Made by a program: the position numbers and the translations under genes. A stretch of 48,602 nt of DNA from assembly GCA_964505265.1 (NCBI GenBank), contig CAZDGN010000013.1, forward strand, positions 1-48,602, given 5' to 3'. Under the pieces are notes generated by a model. The model worked only from the letters and a program-made list of their open reading frames with translations, did not search any database and was not told the origin of the DNA. How positions within the stretch are numbered: the first letter of the stretch is position 1; every line of letters begins with the position of its first letter. The DNA is from CAILUF01 sp964505265. GTDB taxonomy: Bacteria; Pseudomonadota; Alphaproteobacteria; Rickettsiales; UBA1997. This document shows positions 7,528-15,483 of this stretch, in pieces.

Positions 7528-8496
7528 ATGACAAAATCAAAAAATATTTTAGTAATAGGTTCAGGAACTTGGGGAACTGCGATTGCGAATTTAATTGCAG
7601 AAAACGATCATCAAGTTTTCATAAATTCGATCGAAGATTCGGTAATAAATGATATTAATTCAAATCACAAAAACTCAAAATATTTTCCTGAAATTAATTT
7701 AAATAAAAAACTATATGCAATTCCAAATCTAAAAACCGATGTTGATTTGGTTTTTATAGTAGTTCCAAGCAAAGCGATATATCAACTTTTTTCAAAAATA
7801 TTAGAGCTAAATTTTTCAAAAGATTGTATTTTTGTAATTTGTTCCAAAGGTTTTGAGCATAAAAATCTTGATTTAATTACTGATGCATTTGAAAAAATTA
7901 CAAATCGAAAAAATTATGCCGTTTTATCTGGTCCAAATTTTGCAATTGAGGTGGCAAGCAAGGTTCCTTCAATTACCTCGGTTGCGAGTTATGATCAAGA
8001 AATTGCCAATAAAGTCATTGAAATTTTAAATAATGACTATTTCAAAGCCCAATTTCATCCAGATCCTAGAACTGCAGAGATTTGTGGTATTGTAAAAAAT
8101 ATATTAGCGATTGGTTGTGGGATTGTTGATGGTTTAAATTTAGGGGTAAATACTAAATCAGCTCTTCTGGTTAAAGGGATTAATGAAATCCAAAAATTAT
8201 GTCGTATTATCAAAGCTAATGATAATCTTGAAAATCCAGCTGGTTTTGGTGATATTTTCTTAACTTGTTCCTCAACTAAATCTAGAAATAATTCCTTAGG
8301 ATTACTGATTGCAAAAGGCTTAAAACCAGATCCAAATACTACTTATGAGGGAGCTGATTCGGCAAAATTAATAGCAGAATTTGCAAAAAAATATAATTTA
8401 AAACTAGATTTGTGTGAAGAAATTAATAAAATTATAAATGGAAATTATTCACTTCATGAAATTAAACAAAATATTGTTAATGCAATTTTATCATAA
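7528..8496 (+). CDS. gpsA: NAD(P)-dependent glycerol-3-phosphate dehydrogenase
   Basis: Reduces dihydroxyacetone phosphate to sn-glycerol 3-phosphate for phospholipid synthesis. The 322-residue product has the N-terminal Rossmann motif GSGTWGTAIA (about residues 11-20), the VVPSKA segment that follows the nucleotide site, LSGPNFAIEVA (about 133-143), and the catalytic-lysine region VKNILAIGCGI (about 188-198), with the family motif GFGDIFLTCSS and a C-terminal all-helical domain. Length matches the family. The ATG is 3 bp after acpS; guaA begins 2 bp after its stop. Confidence 0.95.
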   Translation: MTKSKNILVIGSGTWGTAIANLIAENDHQVFINSIEDSVINDINSNHKNSKYFPEINLNKKLYAIPNLKTDVDLVFIVVPSKAIYQLFSKILELNFSKDCIFVICSKGFEHKNLDLITDAFEKITNRKNYAVLSGPNFAIEVASKVPSITSVASYDQEIANKVIEILNNDYFKAQFHPDPRTAEICGIVKNILAIGCGIVDGLNLGVNTKSALLVKGINEIQKLCRIIKANDNLENPAGFGDIFLTCSSTKSRNNSLGLLIAKGLKPDPNTTYEGADSAKLIAEFAKKYNLKLDLCEEINKIINGNYSLHEIKQNIVNAILS

Positions 8497-8498
8497 CT

Positions 8499-10034
8499 AT
8501 GACAAAGAATTATATTTTAATTATCGATTTTGGTAGTCAAGTAACCCAATTAATAGCTAGAAGAATCCGAGAATTGGGGATTTTTTGTGAGGTGAAAAAT
8601 TATGATATTAAAATTGAATCAATTAAAAATAATTTACCAAAAGGAATCATATTTTCTGGAGGTCCAGCCTCGGTTTATGAAAGTGATGCTCCAAAAATTT
8701 CTCAAGAAATTTTTGAATTAAATGTTCCAATTTTTGGAATTTGTTATGGTGAACAATTTATTTGCGAAAGCCTTGGTGGCAAAGTGGTAAAATCATTTGA
8801 AAGAGAATTTGGTAAAGCAGAACTTAAAATTGTAAAAAATTCTCAATTGTTTGAAAATTTTATTAACCCTCAAATCTGGATGAGTCATGGCGATCACATT
8901 GAAAAAATCCCCGATGGTTTTGAGGTCTTTGCCACTACTCCTAAGGCTCCTTTTGCAGTAATTGGTAATGACATTAAAAAAATTTATGGAGTACAATTTC
9001 ACCCGGAAGTTTATCACTCAATCGATGGAGCAAAAATTTTACAAAATTTTGTCTTTAAAATATGTCAAGCCAAGGCCGATTGGTCAATGAAAAATTTTAA
9101 GGATAATGCTATAAATGAGGTTAAAAAATTTGTTGGCGATAAAAAGGTAATATGTGGTTTGAGTGGAGGGGTTGATTCTTCTGTGGTGGCAATGCTTGTT
9201 AACCAAGCAATAGGTAAGCAACTTACTTGTATTTTTGTTGATCATGGCTTACTTAGAAAAGATGAGGGAAAAGAGGTTAGGGAGGTTTTTAGTAAATTTG
9301 ATTTAAATTTTGTTTATGCTGATTGCAAAGATTTATTTTTGCAAAAATTGAAAAATATTTCTGATCCAGAACAAAAACGTAAAATAATTGGAGCCACTTT
9401 TATTGAAGTATTTGATAAAGAAGCATCCAAAATTCAAGATGCAGAATTTTTGGCGCAAGGCACATTATATCCTGATGTAATAGAGTCTTCTCATCCAAAT
9501 AAAGGTGCCAGTCAAACTATAAAATCTCACCATAATGTTGGTGGCTTACCAGAAAAAATGAAACTAAAATTATTGGAGCCAGTTCGAATGTTGTTTAAAG
9601 ACGAGGTTAGGGCGCTTGGCAGAGAATTGGGAGTTCTTGAAAATATTGTGGCAAGACATCCTTTTCCAGGTCCAGGTTTGGCGATTAGAATTATTGGCGA
9701 AATTACTGAAGAAAAAATTAAAATTTTACAAGAAGCCGATGCAATTTACATAGATCAAATTAAAAATGCTGGTCTTTACGATAAAATTTGGCAGGCATTT
9801 AGTGTTTTATTGCCAGTTAAAACCGTAGGAGTTATGGGTGATGCGAGAACTTATGAAAATGTTTTAGCGCTTCGAGCAGTAACTTCGGTTGATGGCATGA
9901 CCGCTGAAGTTTATAATTTTGATTCAAAATTTTTAGCAGATGTCTCAAATTTGATTATAAATGAGGTTAGGGGAGTTAATAGAGTGGTTTATGATTTTAC
10001 TTCAAAGCCACCAGGAACTATTGAATGGGAATAA
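8499..10034 (+). CDS. guaA: GMP synthase (glutamine-hydrolysing)
   Basis: Converts XMP, glutamine and ATP to GMP. The 511-residue product has the class I amidotransferase domain with nucleophile Cys in GICYGEQ (about residues 81-87) and the His/Glu pair in GVQFHPEV. The ATP pyrophosphatase P-loop is GLSGGVDSSVVA (about 220-231). The dimerisation domain contains HPFPGPGLAIRI and ends GTIEWE. All key residues are present and the length is normal. Its presence implies de novo or XMP-based guanine nucleotide synthesis, which Rickettsia species have lost. Last gene of the acpS-gpsA-guaA unit; converges with coaX 18 bp away. Confidence 0.96.
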   Translation: MTKNYILIIDFGSQVTQLIARRIRELGIFCEVKNYDIKIESIKNNLPKGIIFSGGPASVYESDAPKISQEIFELNVPIFGICYGEQFICESLGGKVVKSFEREFGKAELKIVKNSQLFENFINPQIWMSHGDHIEKIPDGFEVFATTPKAPFAVIGNDIKKIYGVQFHPEVYHSIDGAKILQNFVFKICQAKADWSMKNFKDNAINEVKKFVGDKKVICGLSGGVDSSVVAMLVNQAIGKQLTCIFVDHGLLRKDEGKEVREVFSKFDLNFVYADCKDLFLQKLKNISDPEQKRKIIGATFIEVFDKEASKIQDAEFLAQGTLYPDVIESSHPNKGASQTIKSHHNVGGLPEKMKLKLLEPVRMLFKDEVRALGRELGVLENIVARHPFPGPGLAIRIIGEITEEKIKILQEADAIYIDQIKNAGLYDKIWQAFSVLLPVKTVGVMGDARTYENVLALRAVTSVDGMTAEVYNFDSKFLADVSNLIINEVRGVNRVVYDFTSKPPGTIEWE

Positions 10035-10052
10035 TTAAACTAGAGAATTTGG

Positions 10053-10844
10053 TTATTTTTGCATTTCAAAAATAGTTTTTAGTCCATCTAGAGTTAGCTC
10101 TGGGCAATGAAAATCAACAATTTTTTCCTTTAATAATATTTCCTTAAAAACTTCGGAAAGACCGCCCGTGATAATTTTTTTTGTTTTAAAATTTAATTCA
10201 TTTTCAATCCTGTTAATTAAACCTTCAACCATAGCAATATAGCCAAAATAAACCCCAGAATTCATTGCCTCAACCGTGCTTTTTCCGATGACATTTTTTT
10301 GTGGTTTTATCAAAATTTTTGGAAGTTGTGCAGTCATATCATGTAAAGCTTTAAGTGATAAATTAATTCCTGGCGAAATTATGCCCCCTAAATATTCGCC
10401 ATTTGTCCCAACTATATCAAAGGTTGTAGCCGTTCCAAAATCAATTAAAATTAAATTTCCGCCATATTTTTCAAAACCAGCAATTGCATTTACGATTCGA
10501 TCATGACCTAATTCATTTTTATTTTTTATCTTTATTTCAATATCTATTTTGGTGTTTTCATCGCCAATTAAAAAGATTTTTTTGGCAATTGTTGGACTCA
10601 AAAATTTTTTTACCGCTTCTAAAATTCTGGCACTTAATATTGGAACTACTGAAGCTATAATGCATCCATCTATAGCAAGGCAATCAACTTTATTGGTGAG
10701 GCAAAGCTCAATAATATCAACTGCATAATCATCTATCGATTTTTTGTGATCAGAAATAAGTCGCCATTTATGTACAAGTTTTTCATTGCCGTCAAATATT
10801 CCAATAACTATGTTAGTGTTGCCAATATCGATTGCTAAAAGCAT
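10053..10844 (-). CDS. coaX: Type III pantothenate kinase
   Basis: Phosphorylates pantothenate, the first step of CoA synthesis. The 263-residue product opens with the ASKHA-fold phosphate motif LLAIDIGNTNIVIG (about residues 2-15), has the type III pattern LGHDRIVNAIAG (about 115-126) and the aspartate/threonine motif LIDFGTATTFD (about 133-143), then GGIISPGINLS and ITGGLSE. Length and motifs are typical. It follows the aminotransferase gene by one base on the minus strand and shares its promoter. Confidence 0.93.
   Translation of the reverse strand: MLLAIDIGNTNIVIGIFDGNEKLVHKWRLISDHKKSIDDYAVDIIELCLTNKVDCLAIDGCIIASVVPILSARILEAVKKFLSPTIAKKIFLIGDENTKIDIEIKIKNKNELGHDRIVNAIAGFEKYGGNLILIDFGTATTFDIVGTNGEYLGGIISPGINLSLKALHDMTAQLPKILIKPQKNVIGKSTVEAMNSGVYFGYIAMVEGLINRIENELNFKTKKIITGGLSEVFKEILLKEKIVDFHCPELTLDGLKTIFEMQK
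10054..10074. terminator. Possible AT-rich bidirectional terminator between guaA and coaX
   Basis: An 8-bp perfect inverted repeat (TATTTTTG / CAAAAATA, 5-nt loop) lies at the convergent junction and is followed on the + strand by GTTTTT. It overlaps the last codons of coaX. The stem is almost all A/T, so the prediction is weak. Confidence 0.35.
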
Positions 10845-10845
10845 A

Positions 10846-12048
10846 TTATTTTAATTTATTACAGGCTTCGGCGATTCTTTTTACCGCATCTTTTAGCATT
10901 TCATCGCTGGCTGCATAAGAGATTCTAAAGAAACCTTCGGCACCAAATGCGACACCAGGAACCACCGCAACTAGAGCTTCTTCCAATAAGTAGCTAGCAA
11001 AATCTGAATCATTTTTTATAAGATTTCCTTTGGAATCTTTTTTGCCAAATAGACCTTTGCAACTAGGGAATACATAAAATGCACCATTTGGTGTGTTACA
11101 ATTAATTCCTTTTATTTCATTGAGCCCATTAACAACCAAATCTCTTCTTTTTTGAAATAAAATTGCATTTGGTTTAATAAAATCTTGCGGTCCATTAAAA
11201 GCTTCAACTGATGCAGCTTGGCTTATTGAACTTGGACAAGATGTACTTTGTGACTGAATTACACCCATAGCTTTGATTAATTTTTCACTACCAGCTCCAA
11301 AACCTATTCTCCATCCTGTCATAGCATAGCCTTTTGAAACTCCATTTACAATAAGAGTTCTATCTTTGAGTTTTGGCTCAACTTCGCAAATTGTAGAAAA
11401 TTTTAAATTGTCAAAAATTAAATGTTCGTAAATATCGTCGCTCATTATATGAACATGAGGATGTTTTAACAAGACATTTGCTAAGGCTTTAAGTTCTGAA
11501 TCATTATAACAAGCTCCAGTTGGATTACTTGGAGAGTTTAAAATTAACCATTTGGTTTTAGTAGTAATTTTTGATTCTAATTCACTTGGAGTTATTTTAA
11601 AATTATTAACCTCAGAAGATTCGGCAACAACCGGAGTGCCACCTCCCAGAATAACCATATCTGGGTAAGAAACCCAATAAGGTGCAGGAATAATAACTTC
11701 ATCGCCCTGATTTAAAGTAGCGATTAAAGCATTATAGATTACTTGTTTGGCTCCAGTACTTACTGATATTTCAGAATTTTTATATTCTAGATTATTTTCC
11801 CTTTTAAGTTTGTTAATTATTGCTTTTTTAAGGGCGGGAGTTCCATCAACTGCAGTATATTTTGTTTCTCCATTTTTAATGGCATTAATTGCAACTTGTT
11901 TAATATTTTCAGGAGTATCGAAATCTGGTTCACCCATTCCAAGTGAAATAATTTTTATTCCCTGAGCCTTAAGTTCTGAAGCTTTGGTTGAAATGGCAAT
12001 GGTTGGCGATTCCTTAATAGAGGATAAAGTTTTGGATAAAAAAGACAT
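10846..12048 (-). CDS. Class I aspartate aminotransferase (PLP-dependent)
   Basis: Transfers the amino group between aspartate (possibly also prephenate or other dicarboxylates) and 2-oxoglutarate. The 400-residue product shows subgroup I-gamma features: the N-terminal SPTIAISTKASEL, GMGEPDFDTP (about residues 37-46), the PLP contact NSPSNPTGACY, SDDIYEHL (cofactor Asp), and the lysine motif NGVSKGYAMTGWRIGF, with Arg in the C-terminal FRISYA for the substrate carboxylate. The family is commonly aatA/aspC. It is the first gene before coaX and is divergent from virB3 over a short promoter region. Confidence 0.93.
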   Translation of the reverse strand: MSFLSKTLSSIKESPTIAISTKASELKAQGIKIISLGMGEPDFDTPENIKQVAINAIKNGETKYTAVDGTPALKKAIINKLKRENNLEYKNSEISVSTGAKQVIYNALIATLNQGDEVIIPAPYWVSYPDMVILGGGTPVVAESSEVNNFKITPSELESKITTKTKWLILNSPSNPTGACYNDSELKALANVLLKHPHVHIMSDDIYEHLIFDNLKFSTICEVEPKLKDRTLIVNGVSKGYAMTGWRIGFGAGSEKLIKAMGVIQSQSTSCPSSISQAASVEAFNGPQDFIKPNAILFQKRRDLVVNGLNEIKGINCNTPNGAFYVFPSCKGLFGKKDSKGNLIKNDSDFASYLLEEALVAVVPGVAFGAEGFFRISYAASDEMLKDAVKRIAEACNKLK

Positions 12049-12063
12049 AATTCAAAAAATAGT

Positions 12064-12114
12064 TTGACAAAATAATATAATTTAATTTACATTATTTGTA
12101 AAAATAAAGTCAAA
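12064..12114. promoter_or_regulatory. Divergent promoter region of aminotransferase gene and virB3
   Basis: The + strand has TTGACA at 12064-12069 followed after 18 bp by TACATT, suitable for virB3. On the minus strand TTGACT (about 12113-12108) with AT-rich downstream sequence suits the aminotransferase gene. The two -35 boxes face each other, so the promoters overlap and the arms TTTGAC and GTCAAA form a dyad. Predicted by eye from the sigma-70 consensus only. Confidence 0.4.
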
Positions 12115-12127
12115 TTAATTTTTATTT

Positions 12128-12433
12128 ATGAGCATTGAATCTGGTCAACTTGATAGCGATCCACTTTTTCTTGGCTTAACAAGACCGCCGATGCTTCTTG
12201 GAGTTAGCTATACATTTGCTGCTTTAAACTTAATTTTATGTTTAATGATATTTGTAATGACCAATAACTTTATATATTTATTGGTTCTTATGCCAATTGT
12301 TCATGGTATTGCGTGGTTAATATGCCTTAAAGAGCCTAGAGCCATTGAATTATTTATTGCTAAAACTTCAAAATGCAATAAATGCAAAAACCGATTTTAT
12401 TATGGCGGTGTAAACTCTTATGATGTTTACTAA
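12128..12433 (+). CDS. virB3: VirB3-type secretion system inner-membrane protein
   Basis: The 101-residue product has the VirB3 N-terminal signature DPLFLGLTRPPMLLGV (about residues 11-26), two hydrophobic stretches (about 24-48 and 52-72) and a short C-terminal tail with a CNKC pair and NRFYYGGVNSYD, as in rickettsial VirB3. In type IV secretion VirB3 is a small inner-membrane subunit that works with the VirB4 ATPase. Here virB4 does not follow; the next genes are a tiny ORF and aspS, so virB3 is separated from the rest of the machine. Its promoter is probably the divergent region at 12064-12114. Confidence 0.85.
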   Translation: MSIESGQLDSDPLFLGLTRPPMLLGVSYTFAALNLILCLMIFVMTNNFIYLLVLMPIVHGIAWLICLKEPRAIELFIAKTSKCNKCKNRFYYGGVNSYDVY

Positions 12434-12574
12434 CTTTTTTTAAATTTGAACTTGAAAGTTAAAATTTTTAAAAATATAATTGCTAAGTAAATTTTTAGTA
12501 TTAATTTGCATTATTTAGTAATTATTTATTATTAGTAATTTTTTTATTAAATATTAACCATTAATTTTTTATAT

Positions 12575-12673
12575 ATGTCTAAAGATACTCCTAGCTCAAC
12601 ACCAGGTCAACCATTAAAAGCTCAAACTATTCAAAATAAAGAGCAACAAGTCAGTTCTCAACCTAGTAAATAA
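12575..12673 (+). CDS. Small 32-residue ORF coupled to aspS
   Basis: An ATG at 12575 opens 32 codons (MSKDTPSSTPGQPL... ending SQPSK), polar and Pro/Ser/Gln-rich, with no hydrophobic segment. Its TAA overlaps the aspS ATG (TAATG), an arrangement that favours translational coupling. I recognise no family. It could be a real micro-protein, a leader peptide, or a chance ORF; the 141 bp upstream back to virB3 is otherwise featureless AT-rich DNA. Confidence 0.4.
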   Translation: MSKDTPSSTPGQPLKAQTIQNKEQQVSSQPSK

Positions 12674-14448
12674 TGTTTCATCAATATCGTTCACATAATT
12701 GTAACGAGCTTAACATTAAGAACATTTCAAATAAAGTTAAGCTATCGGGTTGGGTTCATTCTAAACGCGATCACGGTAGCTTGATTTTTATTGATTTGCG
12801 CGATCATTATGGCATCACTCAAATTGTAATTGATCAACAAAATAAATCACTTGATTTGGATGTTATTGCCACAATTAAGCTTGAATCAGTAATTACAATA
12901 ATTGGTATAGTTATTGCCAGAAATTCTGATGCAGTCAATCCCAAAATTAATACTGGTGAAATTGAAGTTAAAGTTGATGAATTTCACCTTGAATCATTAT
13001 CAGAACAAATTCCATTTCAAATTAATCAAGAAAATGAAAATTATCCTGAAGAATTAAGATTAAAATACCGTTTTTTAGATTTAAGACGAGATAAAACACA
13101 TAAAAATATTATTTTAAGATCCAAAGTTATTTCAGCTCTTAGACATGAAATGACTAATCAAGGTTTTCTTGAAATTCAAACCCCAATTTTAACCGCTTCT
13201 AGCCCAGAAGGAGCTAGAGATTATTTGGTTCCAGCTCGTTTACACCCCGGCAAATTCTATGCACTTCCGCAGGCTCCTCAGCAATTCAAGCAATTATTAA
13301 TGGTTTCAGGATTTGACCGATATTTTCAAATTGCACCTTGCTTTCGCGATGAAGATTTAAGAGCAGATCGTTCACCAGAATTTTATCAGCTTGATGTTGA
13401 AATGTCATTTGTTACTCAAGAAGATGTATTTAGCGCAATTGAACCAGTAATGTATAAAATATTTAATGATTTTGGTTGTAAAAAATTGCATGATAAAAAT
13501 TTTATTCGTATTCCTTATGCCAAAGCAATGCTTGATTACGGAATTGACAAACCAGATCTTCGCAACCCGATAATTTTAAGTGATGCCACCAATATTTTTG
13601 TTGGTTCAAATTTTTCAATTTTCACCAAATCTATAGAGCAGGGTGCTATCATTAGAGCGATTCCAGCTCCAAATTGTGCCTCACAACCTCGTTCCTTTTT
13701 TGACAAAATGATTGAATATGCTCAATCAATCGGGGCAAATGGTTTGGCATATATTATTTTTGATGAAAATGGTGATGCCAAAGGTCCGATTGCTAAATTT
13801 TTAACTACAGAAAAATTAAATGAACTAAAAAATACCGCCAATTTAAAAAATGGCGATGCGGTTTTCTTTTCCTGCGGTAGAGCCAATGATGCAATTAAAA
13901 TTGCGGGTTTGGTTCGTATAAAATTAGGTAACGATTTAAAACTCATCGATAATAATATTTATAAATTTTGTTGGATAGTAGATTTTCCGATGTATGAGCT
14001 TAATGAAGAAAATCAAAAAATTGAATTTTCCCATAACCCTTTTTCAATGCCTCAAGGTGGTTTAGAATCTTTAAAAAATTCAAATCCGCTCGATATTTTG
14101 GCCTATCAATATGATATTGTTTGTAATGGCATAGAATTATGTTCAGGTGCAATTCGAAATCACAAACCAGAAATTATGTATAAGGCTTTTGAAATTGCCG
14201 GCTATGGAAATGATGTGGTTGAAAAACAATTTGGAGCAATGTTAAATGCCTTTAAATTTGGAGCGCCTCCACATGGTGGTCTTGCACCAGGTATTGATAG
14301 GATAATTATGTTACTTGCTGACGAGCCGAATATTAGAGAAGTTATTCCTTTTCCAATGAACGGCAAAGCTCAAGATTTAATGATGAATGCTCCTGCAATT
14401 GTTTTTGATAAGCAATTAAAGGAACTAAAAATTAGTTTTTTAAAATAG
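12673..14448 (+). CDS. aspS: Aspartyl-tRNA synthetase (bacterial type)
   Basis: Charges tRNA-Asp (and tRNA-Asn if non-discriminating) in the cytoplasm. The 591-residue product has the N-terminal OB anticodon-binding domain (LSGWVHSKRDHG), the class II motif 2 region FRDEDLRADRSPEFYQLD, a GAD insertion domain (about residues 290-410) and motif 3 APPHGGLAPGIDRI near the C-terminus. Length is normal for bacterial AspRS. Whether it is discriminating cannot be judged here. The start is the first ATG, overlapping the stop of the 32-codon ORF. Confidence 0.96.
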   Translation: MFHQYRSHNCNELNIKNISNKVKLSGWVHSKRDHGSLIFIDLRDHYGITQIVIDQQNKSLDLDVIATIKLESVITIIGIVIARNSDAVNPKINTGEIEVKVDEFHLESLSEQIPFQINQENENYPEELRLKYRFLDLRRDKTHKNIILRSKVISALRHEMTNQGFLEIQTPILTASSPEGARDYLVPARLHPGKFYALPQAPQQFKQLLMVSGFDRYFQIAPCFRDEDLRADRSPEFYQLDVEMSFVTQEDVFSAIEPVMYKIFNDFGCKKLHDKNFIRIPYAKAMLDYGIDKPDLRNPIILSDATNIFVGSNFSIFTKSIEQGAIIRAIPAPNCASQPRSFFDKMIEYAQSIGANGLAYIIFDENGDAKGPIAKFLTTEKLNELKNTANLKNGDAVFFSCGRANDAIKIAGLVRIKLGNDLKLIDNNIYKFCWIVDFPMYELNEENQKIEFSHNPFSMPQGGLESLKNSNPLDILAYQYDIVCNGIELCSGAIRNHKPEIMYKAFEIAGYGNDVVEKQFGAMLNAFKFGAPPHGGLAPGIDRIIMLLADEPNIREVIPFPMNGKAQDLMMNAPAIVFDKQLKELKISFLK

Positions 14449-14497
14449 ATCAATTAAAATTTATCAATTTTTAAATTAACAATTATTATACTTTTTT

Positions 14498-15064
14498 ATG
14501 AAGATAACCTTAAATTCCATTTTATTTCTTGTTCTTTTTTTATTAAGCTCTAGGGCATTTGCTGTTACCAAAACAGTTGATAGTTCAACTGCTTGTACAT
14601 CCGCAGGGGTATGTTCAGCAAATGCGGGCGGAGCGATATCAGGTTCAAATACTTTATGTGATTCAAATGGACAAACAACGGATACTTGTGGAACTATGTT
14701 TAGATTCATTGAAACTTATACATGTACAAATGATGCAACCGCTTGTCAAAATATGTGCATTTCAGCATGCAACAAGATTAAGGGTTTTATTGCTAATCCT
14801 GGCATTGCAGATGTTTCCAGCAATGTTAGCTCAAATTCATTTACTAGATCTATGTGCAATGCATTTAGAGTTGTTACTGGTTCAGCTGGTAAAACATTTG
14901 CGGCATTTGCGATCATTGCTGTTGGTATTGGTTTCTTTTCAGGTAAGGTATCGTGGGGTTTAATGATTGGTGTGGCTGCAGGTATTGCAGCGATGTTTGG
15001 TGCTCCAACCATTGTTGCTGCGATTTCTGGACAAAATACAGATATGATGTGTCACATAAATTAA
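14498..15064 (+). CDS. virB2: VirB2-like pilin with Cys-rich N-terminal extension
   Basis: The 188-residue product has a Sec signal peptide (about residues 1-22, cleaved after AFA), a segment of about 95 residues with many Cys, then the VirB2/TrbC core: the amphipathic start GSAGKTFAAFAI, two hydrophobic helices (about 128-150 and 152-176) separated by a GKVSWG turn, and AAISG. Ten Cys remain after the signal. In type IV secretion VirB2 is the major pilus subunit. Typical VirB2 is about 100-130 residues, so the Cys-rich extension is unusual. It follows aspS by 49 bp with no other virB gene adjacent. The core assignment is good; function of the extension is unknown. Confidence 0.75.
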   Translation: MKITLNSILFLVLFLLSSRAFAVTKTVDSSTACTSAGVCSANAGGAISGSNTLCDSNGQTTDTCGTMFRFIETYTCTNDATACQNMCISACNKIKGFIANPGIADVSSNVSSNSFTRSMCNAFRVVTGSAGKTFAAFAIIAVGIGFFSGKVSWGLMIGVAAGIAAMFGAPTIVAAISGQNTDMMCHIN

Positions 15065-15483
15065 AATTTTTATCTTGCAAATCTAAAACTATATAAATTT
15101 ATTAAAGTTTTGGAAATATATAAAACAGCCTTAATTTTATTAAAATAATATTCCCAAAACAGCTGATTAATAATAATTAAGCTATTTAATTATTGTCCAA
15201 AAAATTGTTTAATTATTCAAAGGATTTACAAATCCAAAAGCTATTAAACCCTTTATCAATAATTCAATTTTAAAATTAGTTACAACAAGAAATGGTAAAT
15301 ATTTTTAAAAATACTTTATAATATTTGTAATATTCCCATTGGGCATTATTACTTGGGATAATATATTCAAATATTGAATGAAAAAATATATCATCTAAGT
15401 TAACATAATGTCCATTATGTTAGAAAATTATAAAATTTAAAATTTGTAATATTTAAAACATTAAACTATTAATTAAGGTTGAT
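15065..15483. other. Gene-free AT-rich region with several inverted repeats
   Basis: This 419-bp stretch between convergent virB2 and the 218-residue gene has no convincing ORF. It contains a 13-bp inverted repeat with one mismatch (15107-15119 / 15148-15160), a small palindrome at 15222-15235, a bulged TTCCCA...TGGGA dyad near 15332-15364, and a perfect 10-bp dyad at 15401-15422. The words AATATTCCCA and AAAACAGC each occur twice. It may hold terminators or a structured RNA; I cannot decide. Confidence 0.4.
15401..15422. repeat. Perfect inverted repeat TAACATAATG / CATTATGTTA
   Basis: Ten-base arms separated by two bases form a near-continuous palindrome 62 bp beyond the 3' end of the 15484-16140 gene. 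It could be an operator-like site or a bidirectional terminator stem. There is no clear T-run on either side, so it is listed as a repeat. Confidence 0.6.

Noticed and set aside
14559..14963. Second long frame within the VirB2 gene.
   Set aside because: Composition is Leu/Gln-biased as expected of a frame shadow, whereas the annotated frame has signal peptide and VirB2 core.
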